Source: Muribaculum sp. | GTDB taxonomy: Bacteria > Bacteroidota > Bacteroidia > Bacteroidales > Muribaculaceae | Reading direction: 5' to 3' | Assembly (NCBI GenBank): GCA_023667055.1 | Contig: JAMPAV010000001.1 | Coordinates: 803,261-846,441, forward strand | Length of the DNA stretch: 43,181 nt | Part shown: positions 11,112 to 19,878 of the stretch, in pieces | How the letters are laid out: each line of letters opens with the position of its first letter | Numbering within the stretch: position 1 is the first letter of the stretch | The notes under the pieces: model-generated | The model's input: only the letters and a program-made list of their open reading frames with translations | Databases searched by the model: none | What the model was told of the DNA's origin: nothing | Made by a program: the position numbers and the translations under genes

Positions 11112-11192
11112 ATCAGAGATATCAGAGTTATCAGAGTTATCAGAGATATTAGAGATATCGGAGATATTAGAGATATCGGAGATATTAGAGAC
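11112..11192. repeat. Nine-copy 9-bp tandem repeat
   Basis: Nine consecutive units of consensus ATCAGAGAT (variants ATCAGAGTT, ATTAGAGAT, ATCGGAGAT, ATTAGAGAC) fill 11112-11192. The variants are ordered, with ATTAGAGAT/ATCGGAGAT alternating as an 18-bp higher unit. The repeat ends one base before the stop codon of the esterase-GH97 gene and lies 38 bases before the transporter start. It is a simple-sequence locus able to change length by slippage. Confidence 0.85.
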
Positions 11193-11193
11193 A

Positions 11194-13953
11194 TCAATAT
11201 ATCAGGAGGGAGCCGCCATTTTGAGGTATGTTCAATTTCACTTTCCCTTTTTTATTCGGCTTGACCGAGGTCCTACTTCCTGCCAGATTCTTGTCATCGC
11301 TGTAAAGAATTGCTTCAATGCCTTTGGGAACATCTATCTCTATCACACGTGGTGACTCCTCCGCATTTATGCCGGCAACATACCATTTGTCGCCGCTTCG
11401 GCGCGCCATTACCACGTATTTGCCGGGATAACCATCAATGAAACGAACATCGTCCCAAGTTGTAGGCACACTCTTCATGAAATCTATTGCCCAATCCGGC
11501 GCGTCTTCAAGATTGTTGGGGGCGAGAGCAAAATGTTGCACCGGGCTTTGAAACAACACTGCAGTGGCAAGTGCGAAAACATCAGATGTTTTACGCTGCG
11601 ACCCTCTCTTATTGTCTGCGCTATAGAATTTATTCAATGCGCTTCCACCGAAGTCCATGCTGCCCACAGCGTTGCGGATAAAAGGATGAATGGATGCATT
11701 GCGGGCTTCCGCGTCACACATAGCCTGTTGGAAATTCAGATTCTCACTTGCAAGTACAGCCTCACTTGCTACATAGTTGGGATACATTCTCTCCCAACCT
11801 CTCGGCAACGTGCAACCGTGGAAAATAACCTGAATGCCATATTCATTCGCATCGGCAAGAATGTCATGATACAGTCTCATCGTCTCTTGCTTGTCACCTC
11901 CAAAGAAATCTACCTTTATGCCACGGATTCCATTTTCGTGCATCCACTTCATGTCCTTGCGGCGCTTCACAATATCGTTCATCACGCCGCGAGGTCCCTG
12001 CGGAGCATCGTTCCAACTGCCATTTGAATTATACCACAAGAAAAGTTCCACACCTTTTTCCTTGGCATATTTAGCAAGTTTTTCTATTCCATCATATCCT
12101 ATTTTAGAATCCCACCAAGCATCAATCAGCACTGTGTCCCAACCCATAGCAGCAGAAAAGTCAATATATTTTTTCTGTTCATCGAAATTGCAACTTGCAT
12201 CCTGCTTGATAATCCAGCTCCAGCTGCCTTTGCCCGGTTGATAATTCTTGGACGGTTCATAGACCGGCTCTACAACATCAAAAGGCACCGTTGTCTCCAC
12301 TATGGGAGCAAGAGTCTCACCCATTGTAATGGTTCGCCATGGGGTGTAGCCGGGCAACGCCAAGGAAGCGCCGGTTGAACCGAAACCGTTTTGCTCTCCG
12401 GGCATAGCATACGCTATCTGATATTCGGCATCTTTTTTATTTACAAGGTGCGAACCGCAATAGTTCCCGGCCACCCCCGTCTCGGAAATGAGAGTCCACC
12501 CGTTGTCTCCATTCCTGAAAAGGCATGGGAAAGTGAAACCATTGCCGTTGCCATTTTTGCCAACTGCATCATCAAGTGTGTAGTTAGTCTCATAACTTGG
12601 ATATGTGCGGGCAAATCCACCCATTGGCCAAACCTGTTCGCAGAGGAATGTGGAAGTGCCTGCGGGAAGATTGAATCCCGTAGCTTCTCTCTCCACTACG
12701 GTGCATAGATTACCATTGCTTGGGAGTATCTTATATCTGAATGCGATGTCGTTGTCGCCGACACGCATCTGCACCTCCATGGCAGGTTTACCTGTTGCAA
12801 GATCAACGAAAGTGAATGTCTTCTCATTGGCTTTATAATTCACACTGCTTTTCTTGATGTTACTTAAGGAATAGTTATCTGTCACTTCTTTAGTTTCAGA
12901 ACCACCTTTGAGCGACATATTTTTGGAATAATCACCTATATTTGTGAACACACCCAACGGAGAGGGCAAAATAAAATCAACTCCGTTTCTTGTCACACTG
13001 TAAGTGGGGCAAGAATTTTCATCTGTGACAGTCACTACGGTCTTTCCGTCAGGACTCGTCATACTGTCGGATGTCGAGGTGAACGATTCCAATTTTGAAT
13101 ATGGAAGTTTCGGATTTTTCACTCCTTCAAGTTCAAGCATCTCTTTAGCATAACGGCTGCCAAGTTCGCGATAAGCGTAGGATGTGAAATGCAAGCCATC
13201 TCCTCTCTGAGGCAAACCTGCGGAGGAGACGACTTTTGCCACAGGCAAAGTTTCAGGAAGTTTGTCAATGATTGGATTCATGCCTCCGCATACACCCCCC
13301 ATATCGGTAGCGACCACTTCTCCGGCAATAAGTGGAATGGAATTTGGAGCAAGCCCAAGGTCAGCAAGAATATCGTCGTAAACCTTTTTCACTTTCAGTG
13401 GCCAAGCCGTATCGCCATTGTTTGATTCACCCTGATGAAGGAGAATTCCCTTTATCACACCGGCTTCCTGTGCCTTTTTCGCACATTCAATAAGTCTTGC
13501 GTAAGGCGCGTTGTCGTATGGAGCCATCTTTTCTTTAAACCACAGCGGTTCTTCAGCAACCTTGGCAGGGTCATAATCTTTCGACAGATGCTCGATTTTA
13601 CAACCACCGATTGCCACCGGCACAACTCCGGCCGTGACATTCTCCGGCATATTGGCAACCATGGTACGGCCGAAATAATCAGCCGGAGAAAGTTCATAGT
13701 TCTGACCGACAAGAGGAGGAACAGCAGTGTACCACTCCCCTATTTTACGTTCAGGAACTGAAAACTCCTGCGCTGCCATCACCTTGAAACGCTCCGGCAC
13801 ATTTTCCTTATCGCATTTCTCTATCTTGCCGCATCCTTCCATATTGGATTGTCCGATACATAGATATATATGGAAATTGGGGTCGGAAGCATACATTGAC
13901 AATATACCGGATGCCGCTACAAGAGAGAATAATATCTTTTTTAATGAGTTCAT
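11194..13953 (-). CDS. SGNH acetylesterase (CE6/DUF303-like) fused to GH97 glycosidase
   Basis: The ATG at 13953 (MNSLKKILFSLVAAS..., signal peptide about 1-22) is the credible start; the 32 codons upstream overlap the neighbouring gene's 3' end. The 919 residues hold two enzymes. Residues about 26-280 form an SGNH esterase of the sialate/acetyl-xylan esterase group: Ser36 in GQSNMEG, the block HQGESN (173-178), and D252/H255 in GDGLHFT. Residues about 295-919 form a GH97 enzyme, N-terminal sandwich then barrel, with D682 in IKVDFFGGDKQ. That Asp is the nucleophile in retaining GH97 alpha-galactosidases and is absent from inverting SusB-type members. The protein may deacetylate xylan and remove an alpha-linked side sugar (galactose?). 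Translation is closely coupled to the upstream GH43-CBM6 gene (16-base gap). Confidence 0.9.
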   Translation of the reverse strand: MNSLKKILFSLVAASGILSMYASDPNFHIYLCIGQSNMEGCGKIEKCDKENVPERFKVMAAQEFSVPERKIGEWYTAVPPLVGQNYELSPADYFGRTMVANMPENVTAGVVPVAIGGCKIEHLSKDYDPAKVAEEPLWFKEKMAPYDNAPYARLIECAKKAQEAGVIKGILLHQGESNNGDTAWPLKVKKVYDDILADLGLAPNSIPLIAGEVVATDMGGVCGGMNPIIDKLPETLPVAKVVSSAGLPQRGDGLHFTSYAYRELGSRYAKEMLELEGVKNPKLPYSKLESFTSTSDSMTSPDGKTVVTVTDENSCPTYSVTRNGVDFILPSPLGVFTNIGDYSKNMSLKGGSETKEVTDNYSLSNIKKSSVNYKANEKTFTFVDLATGKPAMEVQMRVGDNDIAFRYKILPSNGNLCTVVEREATGFNLPAGTSTFLCEQVWPMGGFARTYPSYETNYTLDDAVGKNGNGNGFTFPCLFRNGDNGWTLISETGVAGNYCGSHLVNKKDAEYQIAYAMPGEQNGFGSTGASLALPGYTPWRTITMGETLAPIVETTVPFDVVEPVYEPSKNYQPGKGSWSWIIKQDASCNFDEQKKYIDFSAAMGWDTVLIDAWWDSKIGYDGIEKLAKYAKEKGVELFLWYNSNGSWNDAPQGPRGVMNDIVKRRKDMKWMHENGIRGIKVDFFGGDKQETMRLYHDILADANEYGIQVIFHGCTLPRGWERMYPNYVASEAVLASENLNFQQAMCDAEARNASIHPFIRNAVGSMDFGGSALNKFYSADNKRGSQRKTSDVFALATAVLFQSPVQHFALAPNNLEDAPDWAIDFMKSVPTTWDDVRFIDGYPGKYVVMARRSGDKWYVAGINAEESPRVIEIDVPKGIEAILYSDDKNLAGSRTSVKPNKKGKVKLNIPQNGGSLLIY

Positions 13954-13969
13954 GATATTTAGTTTATAA

Positions 13970-15340
13970 TTATTCAAATTTCCAATAGTCAAAGTTGAAG
14001 AGTTTCGGTCCCTTACGTCCTTTGAATACAAAATATATATCGTGCACACCCGGTACTTCTATAAGTGCCGGAGTCTCCAGATAAGTCCAGTTTTCCCAAC
14101 CTCCGGTGGATGGAACGTCAATCTTTGCCACCAATGGTCCCTCCACCGAATCCATCCTCACCTCCAGAGAGCCACCTCTTAATGCACTTGCCACAGAAGC
14201 GCCAAACCTTCTCGGCCCTCCACTCATGAAATTTACATTAGCAAGCTTTATATAATCTCCATTGTGAATATCAGAAACATATACTCCCATCTCGGAGTTC
14301 GGCTCCGTTGTAACTCCTTTGCCAGAAGCCATCGTCTCAGCCTCAACCCTTCTATATGGGTCAAGATAACCTATTGCAGGAGCACCCGCTTTTGACGGCA
14401 CTATCTCAGGGAACGAACCATCCGGATTGTATTCAAAAGGCTCAACCGCCACACTGCGGGCAAAACCGCCACCTCCCGGAAGATTGCCGGTATGATAAAA
14501 GAAATAAGATTTGCCTTTGAAATCCATCACTCCGGGGTGATTTGTGAATGAATTTGTGGAATCAGTCTGATTCATTATGATTCCCTTATATTTCCATGGA
14601 CCGACCGGAGTATCGCTTTCAGAATAGGCTATATGCTCAGGAATTCCACCGGCAGCATAAATCATCTGATATTTGCCATTGCGTTTTTGAATCCATGGTC
14701 CCTCCGTATATGTAGTACGATAATCTTTTCCCGGCTCCATCTCCACCATGCGACCCTTTCCGAAACCTTCCACAGTCATATCCAGTTTCCTCACATCTCC
14801 TTTAAAGGATATCATATCTTCATTGAGCTTGACATAATAAATCTCAGGATTTCCCCAATAAAGATAAGCCTGTCCGTCATCATCAATAAAAACCGTCGGG
14901 TCTATGTAGGCCCAGTTTCCATCAGCAAGTGGTTTCCCTATTGCATCCTTAAACGGGCCGGTCGGAGAATCGCTGACAGCAACTCCAATAGCCATGGCAC
15001 CTGACAACTTTGAATGTAATGGCACATAGAAATAAAACTTTCCATTACGTTCGATACACTGCGGAGCCCAAGCCCGGTCATCACCCCATGAAAAGTCCTC
15101 GATGGCAAGCGGACTGCCATGGTCGGTCCAGTTCACCATGTCTTCTGTGGAATATACCCTCCATTCCTGCATCCAGAAAAAATCAGCACCATTCTCATCA
15201 TGTCCGGTATATACATAAAGTCGGTCGCCGTGCACCATGGGGGCAGGATCCGTGGTAAAGCAAGTCTGCACGATAGGATTATCAGCAGACATAGCCAATA
15301 CACTAACAATAAAAGCAACTAAAAGCGAGAGTTTTTTCAT
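13970..15340 (-). CDS. GH43 arabinofuranosidase/xylosidase with C-terminal CBM6 (second copy)
   Basis: The 456-residue product has a signal peptide (about 1-19). Its GH43 propeller (about 21-320) carries base D31 (TTDPAPMV), D147 (YIDPTVFIDDD) and acid E213 (YTEGPW). A CBM6 module (about 325-456) ends with GVHDIYFVFKGRKG and FNFDYWKF. Architecture and motifs are the same as in the gene at 3890, but identity is clearly partial, with a longer loop (about 185-208) before the acid/base and different substrate loops. The two copies therefore probably differ in specificity, for instance arabinose on singly versus doubly substituted xylose. It is preceded by a small hairpin at 15362-15391 and followed 16 bases later by the esterase-GH97 gene. 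Confidence 0.9.
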   Translation of the reverse strand: MKKLSLLVAFIVSVLAMSADNPIVQTCFTTDPAPMVHGDRLYVYTGHDENGADFFWMQEWRVYSTEDMVNWTDHGSPLAIEDFSWGDDRAWAPQCIERNGKFYFYVPLHSKLSGAMAIGVAVSDSPTGPFKDAIGKPLADGNWAYIDPTVFIDDDGQAYLYWGNPEIYYVKLNEDMISFKGDVRKLDMTVEGFGKGRMVEMEPGKDYRTTYTEGPWIQKRNGKYQMIYAAGGIPEHIAYSESDTPVGPWKYKGIIMNQTDSTNSFTNHPGVMDFKGKSYFFYHTGNLPGGGGFARSVAVEPFEYNPDGSFPEIVPSKAGAPAIGYLDPYRRVEAETMASGKGVTTEPNSEMGVYVSDIHNGDYIKLANVNFMSGGPRRFGASVASALRGGSLEVRMDSVEGPLVAKIDVPSTGGWENWTYLETPALIEVPGVHDIYFVFKGRKGPKLFNFDYWKFE

Positions 15341-15361
15341 GGTGGTTTTATTGATATTGGT

Positions 15362-15391
15362 GTGTCATAGCGGTATCACCCGCCGTGACAC
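15362..15391 (-). other. Intercistronic hairpin
   Basis: GTGTCA (15362-15367) pairs with TGACAC (15386-15391), and GCGG (15370-15373) with CCGC (15380-15383), with a 2x2 internal loop between. No T run follows on the minus strand, so it looks like a processing or stability element rather than a terminator. Confidence 0.4.
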
Positions 15392-15398
15392 TGAAAAA

Positions 15399-16535
15399 TT
15401 ATTTCTTTATAAGTTTTTTGCCGTTGGCAATGTAGAGTCCCGGAGTAGAAACTTCGTCGATGGAGTCGGCCACCTTGATGCCATGCAGGTTATAAACACC
15501 AGTGCGAACTTCTGCAGAAACGTTTACAGACTCAACGCCTGTGGCTGTCTCTTTTTCTACCACAACATTATTGATATAGAATGTTGCAGCTGCGGGCTGA
15601 GATGCGAGGTTTAGGGCAATTGTCTTGAAACCATCTTCTTTAGCCATATCAGCGGAAACTTCACCTTCCCAGCTGAGTTTCTGCCATTCCGGTTTTGCAT
15701 CAAGACTATGTCCGAAAACTGTCCAGTGGTGATAGCTTCCAGGTTCGCCCTGAGCCTGGGCGTCAATTGTACGGGCATCAGTGCAATAATAATCGAAGCT
15801 GACCTTCAAATTGGTGCCTTCAGGAACAGCCTCATTAAATTTAATGAACATCTGGGAATCCCATGCGTTTGCCGGATCGGCAGCTATCGGGCATTCAAAC
15901 ACCTTACCCTCACCTGAAGGATTAGCCACCACAGGGGCATTGCCGCTCCAGTTAGCCTGAATTGATGAGCTTTCGCCATTGTTGGCATTACCGCCGTCTA
16001 TAATTGACGTCCACCCGCCTGAGGGAGGTGTCACGCCACCCTCTTCGAGAGTGTAAAGTGTCACTTTTGAGATATAGAAAGTGCCGACAAACTTACCGGC
16101 GTTGGCAACCCAACGGTCAACAACCTTTCCTTCACCCGGATCCTTTACAGTTCCTTTTATTGTAACTGTGTTCCATTCCGGAGTGATTGAGAATGCATTC
16201 ATGTCGCCACATCCTGCATACCCGTCTGTGCATTGGAAACCGGAGGTCAGGCCTTCGAATGCATCGCCTTTGACATCAAAGTCAAAATAGTAAGTCTTGC
16301 CCACTTCGAATGTTGCATCGTATGCGAATTGCACACCCCAAGAATCACCGGCAGTGGGATTAGTGAACTTGAAACATTCCTTTCCGTCTTCAGTCACCAC
16401 TTCGCGACTTGAATCACCGCCCCAACCGATAAAAGCGGCATCGCCGGGATACATAGTGGCAAGCACCTGCTTTTCCTGGGCAGATGCAGATACAGCCATC
16501 AGAGAGGCTGCGGCAAATAGTAAAACTTTCTTCAT
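15399..16535 (-). CDS. Secreted two-module xylan-binding-like protein with C-terminal secretion-type tail
   Basis: The 378-residue product has a signal peptide (about 1-19, ending ASA-Q) and no catalytic domain. Module 1 (about 22-165) is a jelly-roll resembling CBM4/9-type domains. A Gly/Pro linker (GGVTPPSGG, 167-174) leads to module 2 (about 178-330), which is homologous to the second module inserted in the adjacent GH10 enzyme. Both carry GEPGSYHHW (263-271 here, 395-403 there) and an ending of the form ED-GFK-ALNL-TFYI. The last 45 residues (TGVESVNVS...GVYNLHGIKV...GLYIANGKKL) form a tail like that of the protein at 228. Most likely it binds xylan outside the cell or at its surface, delivering or concentrating substrate. 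It follows the GH10 gene after a strong hairpin. Confidence 0.82.
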   Translation of the reverse strand: MKKVLLFAAASLMAVSASAQEKQVLATMYPGDAAFIGWGGDSSREVVTEDGKECFKFTNPTAGDSWGVQFAYDATFEVGKTYYFDFDVKGDAFEGLTSGFQCTDGYAGCGDMNAFSITPEWNTVTIKGTVKDPGEGKVVDRWVANAGKFVGTFYISKVTLYTLEEGGVTPPSGGWTSIIDGGNANNGESSSIQANWSGNAPVVANPSGEGKVFECPIAADPANAWDSQMFIKFNEAVPEGTNLKVSFDYYCTDARTIDAQAQGEPGSYHHWTVFGHSLDAKPEWQKLSWEGEVSADMAKEDGFKTIALNLASQPAAATFYINNVVVEKETATGVESVNVSAEVRTGVYNLHGIKVADSIDEVSTPGLYIANGKKLIKK

Positions 16536-16563
16536 GATAAAAAATTTAGTTATTAAGTTTTTG

Positions 16564-16591
16564 AGGAGAGGCGGATATTGCCGCCTCTCCT
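16564..16591 (-). other. Strong intercistronic hairpin after the GH10 gene
   Basis: A perfect 11-bp GC-rich stem, AGGAGAGGCGG (16564-16574) with CCGCCTCTCCT (16581-16591), closes a 6-base loop 7 bases after the GH10 stop codon. The minus-strand continuation is not T-rich, so complete termination is doubtful. It marks the boundary between the xus core and the downstream accessory genes, and could lower expression of the latter. Confidence 0.55.
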
Positions 16592-16598
16592 TTAGGTT

Positions 16599-18797
16599 TT
16601 AGTTTTCGTTGTATGCATCGCATACGCTGCCGTAGGCAGGTTTGCGCTGATAGTTAAGATTCCAGAGACCAATCGGACATCCGGCACGCCAGCCGCTGTT
16701 GTCCGGACTGTCGGTCTGAGCCCACTGGCAGATACCGAATTGCTGAGCCTGGGGAATGATTTCAAAATACTTGTTGATGATGAATCTGTAGTATTCACCC
16801 ATAAGTTTATGCTGCTCAAATGTCACGTTGGCAGTCTTGATTTCATTGCCATTCTCGTCATTGATGCCCATGTCAAGTTCAGTAAGACGGATCAGTTTGC
16901 CAGAATTTGCCAGAATTTGCAGCATATTTACCACAGCTTCCTCATTCTTCTTCTGAGTCTCGGGATTCATACTGTAGCTTACATGCATCTGGCTTCCGAT
17001 ACCGTCAATCTTGGTCACACCGTCCGACTCCCACTTCTTGATCCAATTGACAAGGCTTGTGCACTTGTCATTGTGGTTGTAGGCAGCCTCAAGGTTGTAG
17101 TCATTTATGAACAGCTTGAGTTCATCAGGATTTGCACCTTCCTGTTCGGCATAATGCTCACGTGCATGCTTCACTGCATTGCGCACATAGTTCTCTCCAA
17201 GGTAATCCTGCCAATAGAAATTATTCTCACCTCCACTTGCGGCAGCACTCTTCAGAGGAATGTCGCCCCAAGTGTCCTGAAGAGGTTCGTTGACTACGTC
17301 CCATGCCTTCACCTTGCCTTCGGTAGCATCCATCATGCCTTTGATCCAACGGTCGAGTTCATTGTCAAGAATCTCAGCTTTTTCTTCAGCTGTCAAAGGT
17401 ATGCTGTTGGCTGATTTCTCAATGGTGAATTCCACGTCATCAATATAGAATGTTGATGCACCAGATGCAGAAGAAAGGTTCAAAGCTACAGATTTGAATC
17501 CGTCCTCGCCGGCCCATGAAGAAGTGACAGTACCACTGTAGGTATGTTCTTTCCATTCGGGGGTTGAAGACAAAGTTCCGATACATGACCAGTGGTGGTA
17601 GCTGCCAGGCTCACCATGAGCCTGGGTCTCAATGCTACGAGTGTCGTCGGTACGGTACATGAATTTGAGTTTAATTTTGTCACCCTCCTGAAGAGCATCG
17701 TTTGACTTGATGAAGAACTGGCAATCCCAAGCGTCAACAGGATTTGCAAGAATGTCACACTTATAGACAGGTCCACGTGTTGGGTCGTTTACTATAGGTG
17801 CGGGCACATCACCATTTCCCTTTACACGGGCAATAAGGTTAGCACATTCAGAACTGCCGTCTGCTGTTGCGATTAGGGGGGAGTCAATTGTCACCGAAGG
17901 AGCCTCAAAGTGAGAGATCTTTAGGTTCTTATATTGGATAGTACCCACGAGGTCGCCTGTCTGGAAAAGACCATGGCAACCGCCGTCATTAACATTGGTA
18001 AACGTTATTGTCTTTGTCTCCCAGTCTGTGGAATATCCAATTCGGATACCGGCATTGTCGCTCCATCCGCCGACATTACCCTGAATAGCGCCTTCTGAAG
18101 TAGCACGTACAGTAACAGAAAGTTGATATTCCTGTCCTTTCACGAGATTCACATTGTCGAATGTGAAATATTGAACTTGCCACGTGCTTACAGCCTCCGG
18201 ATTGTCGATTTGCAGGCACCCTTCTTCCTTGTTGATGGAGAATACAGTCGCATCCGGGCCCTGATGCCACATGGTGTATGAATCCAGCGTACCGAAGTCG
18301 AGTTCATAATCCACGACTTCGTTTTTCTCATTGGGATCCACTTCCAGTTCCTTGTCGGCAAGAAGGCTGTTGAGATACTTCACATTCTGCTGTGAATGCC
18401 AGCAAAGGGTGTGTCCATACACCTGCAGACCTGCATTTTCGGCAGCACTCACGAAGTCGCGTACTGTGCCGAAATCCATGTCGCCGTTATCCTTCACCAC
18501 AGAGGAATACTTCATGGCGTTGCCGGCGGTAATCATGTCAAAGTTTGACTTGGTGAGCAAATACACACCCTCGCCCTTTATGAATTCCTCGGCGTTCACG
18601 CCGGTTCCCAAAAGGAAACCGGGGTGCGCGCTGCGGTTGACGTATTCTTTCATCGGCTTATACTCGTCAAGATATGCCAGACGGGCATCACTCTCAGGTT
18701 GCTCCACCAGATAGTTGGCGGTGTCGAAATAGTCGGCACATGAGGTCATAAGCAGAGCCGGAGCCAAAGCCAGAAAATATTTCTTATTTAATTTCAT
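16599..18797 (-). CDS. GH10 endo-xylanase lipoprotein with two inserted carbohydrate-binding modules
   Basis: The 732-residue protein begins with a lipoprotein signal (MTSC, C20) followed by ADYFD, whose acidic residues suggest surface exposure. The GH10 barrel is split: its first part runs to about 145 (GHTLCWHSQ), and the second part from about 470 holds acid/base E504 (WDVVNEPL) and nucleophile E640 (LTELDM). Between them about 320 residues form two beta-sandwich modules (about 165-300 and 305-462). This architecture is that of the surface xylanase (Xyn10C-type) that ends the conserved xusABCDE core of Bacteroidetes xylan loci, in which the inserted modules bind xylan. The gene starts 8 bases after the DUF1735 gene. 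It probably performs the first cut on polymeric xylan at the cell surface. Confidence 0.95.
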   Translation of the reverse strand: MKLNKKYFLALAPALLMTSCADYFDTANYLVEQPESDARLAYLDEYKPMKEYVNRSAHPGFLLGTGVNAEEFIKGEGVYLLTKSNFDMITAGNAMKYSSVVKDNGDMDFGTVRDFVSAAENAGLQVYGHTLCWHSQQNVKYLNSLLADKELEVDPNEKNEVVDYELDFGTLDSYTMWHQGPDATVFSINKEEGCLQIDNPEAVSTWQVQYFTFDNVNLVKGQEYQLSVTVRATSEGAIQGNVGGWSDNAGIRIGYSTDWETKTITFTNVNDGGCHGLFQTGDLVGTIQYKNLKISHFEAPSVTIDSPLIATADGSSECANLIARVKGNGDVPAPIVNDPTRGPVYKCDILANPVDAWDCQFFIKSNDALQEGDKIKLKFMYRTDDTRSIETQAHGEPGSYHHWSCIGTLSSTPEWKEHTYSGTVTSSWAGEDGFKSVALNLSSASGASTFYIDDVEFTIEKSANSIPLTAEEKAEILDNELDRWIKGMMDATEGKVKAWDVVNEPLQDTWGDIPLKSAAASGGENNFYWQDYLGENYVRNAVKHAREHYAEQEGANPDELKLFINDYNLEAAYNHNDKCTSLVNWIKKWESDGVTKIDGIGSQMHVSYSMNPETQKKNEEAVVNMLQILANSGKLIRLTELDMGINDENGNEIKTANVTFEQHKLMGEYYRFIINKYFEIIPQAQQFGICQWAQTDSPDNSGWRAGCPIGLWNLNYQRKPAYGSVCDAYNEN

Positions 18798-18805
18798 GAT
18801 TCAGT

Positions 18806-19855
18806 TCAATTATTATAGACGGGATTGAAATTAAACTCAGGCACTATTTCGCGGGAGCGAACCACCAGAGTATCTTTGGTCACAAACTGACGAGGCCCGA
18901 AATTGACGTTGTAGTCAAGATAAAGCACGTCGCGGTCCTGATTGCCAAAACTGTTTTTGTCGCCAAGCTTCACAAATTTGCCGGTGCCGTTTGCTGTCAT
19001 GCCATCAGTGGATGAGGAGATTGTCACATCGTCGCCATTGAATTTAAGCACGAGGTCGCAGGTCAAGGTCTTGACGGATCCTCCGTCGGGCACAACTGTG
19101 GAAAGTGGAAAAACGATCTCGCTCATCGACTTGGTGGTAAGTCTCACCACTTCGTCTTTTTCCACATACTGCTCATGGCGAACCACTGTGGAGCTGCCTG
19201 CAGTGGCGTCAGTCACCTGATCAACACCTCTGCGAACATAACTTGCATCCCATGGATTGACATATTTCACACAGTAGAGCACAAAATCCTGTGGCTGTAT
19301 GCTCCATGCACTTGCATCGGTACGGGCAGGACTTCCACCCTCGCTTGCAGGTGTGCCGGAGAGAATCTGATCTGCTCCGGTCTGGTTGAGCATTCGCAAT
19401 GGTATCACGTATGTGTTCTTGATTGCATCCGGATCTGCGAAAAATGCATCGCTCAGGCTTACTTCAGTGCCGAAGAGATAATCTTTCTTCTTGGTCAGGG
19501 TTGTTGACTCAAGAGAATAGTAATTCTCAGGCATCACCTTCACCGGGCTTCCGTCGGGGAAAGTCAGATTGTCGGCAAGAGCCGGATCCACAGCCACATT
19601 GATCTTGATATCCTTCGATTTGTATGCTCCCGACTGGGTGGCATATATCATTATCTTGTGCTGATTGTCGAGGGTGTTGTCTCCGTCGGGATAATCACCG
19701 AGCACAACGCAACGTGAAGGATACTGGTTTGCAAAATATACAGTCACGCCACCGTCATAATCGGGAAACTCATTGTCGGAGTTCTTGCAAGAAGTGGCCG
19801 ACACCGAAAGGATTACGCCGAGACCGGCTATCACACTGTTTCTAAAGATTTTCAT
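18806..19855 (-). CDS. xusE: DUF1735 surface glycan-binding lipoprotein (XusE-like)
   Basis: The 349-residue lipoprotein (lipobox ATSC, C23, then KNSDNEFPD) has an N-terminal DUF1735 (BT_3987-type) domain. The pattern is DGGVTVYFANQYPSR, then a strand with VDPALADNLTFPDG and PENYYSLES. The C-terminal half (about 195-349) is another beta-rich domain with no motif I recognise. The position directly after the second SusD and before the GH10 gene is that of XusE in the xylan core. Proteins in this position act as surface glycan-binding proteins, so xylan capture beside the SusC/D complex is the likely role. Binding residues cannot be named. Gaps to both neighbours are short (8 and 23 bases), indicating one transcript. 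Confidence 0.85.
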   Translation of the reverse strand: MKIFRNSVIAGLGVILSVSATSCKNSDNEFPDYDGGVTVYFANQYPSRCVVLGDYPDGDNTLDNQHKIMIYATQSGAYKSKDIKINVAVDPALADNLTFPDGSPVKVMPENYYSLESTTLTKKKDYLFGTEVSLSDAFFADPDAIKNTYVIPLRMLNQTGADQILSGTPASEGGSPARTDASAWSIQPQDFVLYCVKYVNPWDASYVRRGVDQVTDATAGSSTVVRHEQYVEKDEVVRLTTKSMSEIVFPLSTVVPDGGSVKTLTCDLVLKFNGDDVTISSSTDGMTANGTGKFVKLGDKNSFGNQDRDVLYLDYNVNFGPRQFVTKDTLVVRSREIVPEFNFNPVYNN

Positions 19856-19878
19856 TTCGTTTCATTTAAGAGGTTAAT

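Noticed and set aside
11112..11192. CRISPR-like array
   Set aside because: Units are 9 bp with no spacers, and no cas gene is present; it is a simple tandem repeat. The 41691-41740 array is rejected as CRISPR for the same reason.
11107..11355. Open frame encoding a Glu-Ile-Ser-rich repeat peptide
   Set aside because: Produced by translating the 9-bp tandem array; runs antisense into the GH97 coding end and has no start signal.
13954..14049. Upstream start of the esterase-GH97 gene
   Set aside because: The extra 32 codons overlap the 3' end of the upstream GH43-CBM6 gene in another frame and precede a proper signal peptide.
16895..16922. Tandem GCCAGAATTT duplication inside the GH10 gene
   Set aside because: Two short copies fall in normal coding sequence just before the nucleophile motif (ILANSGKLIRLTELDMG), with no disruption of the family pattern.
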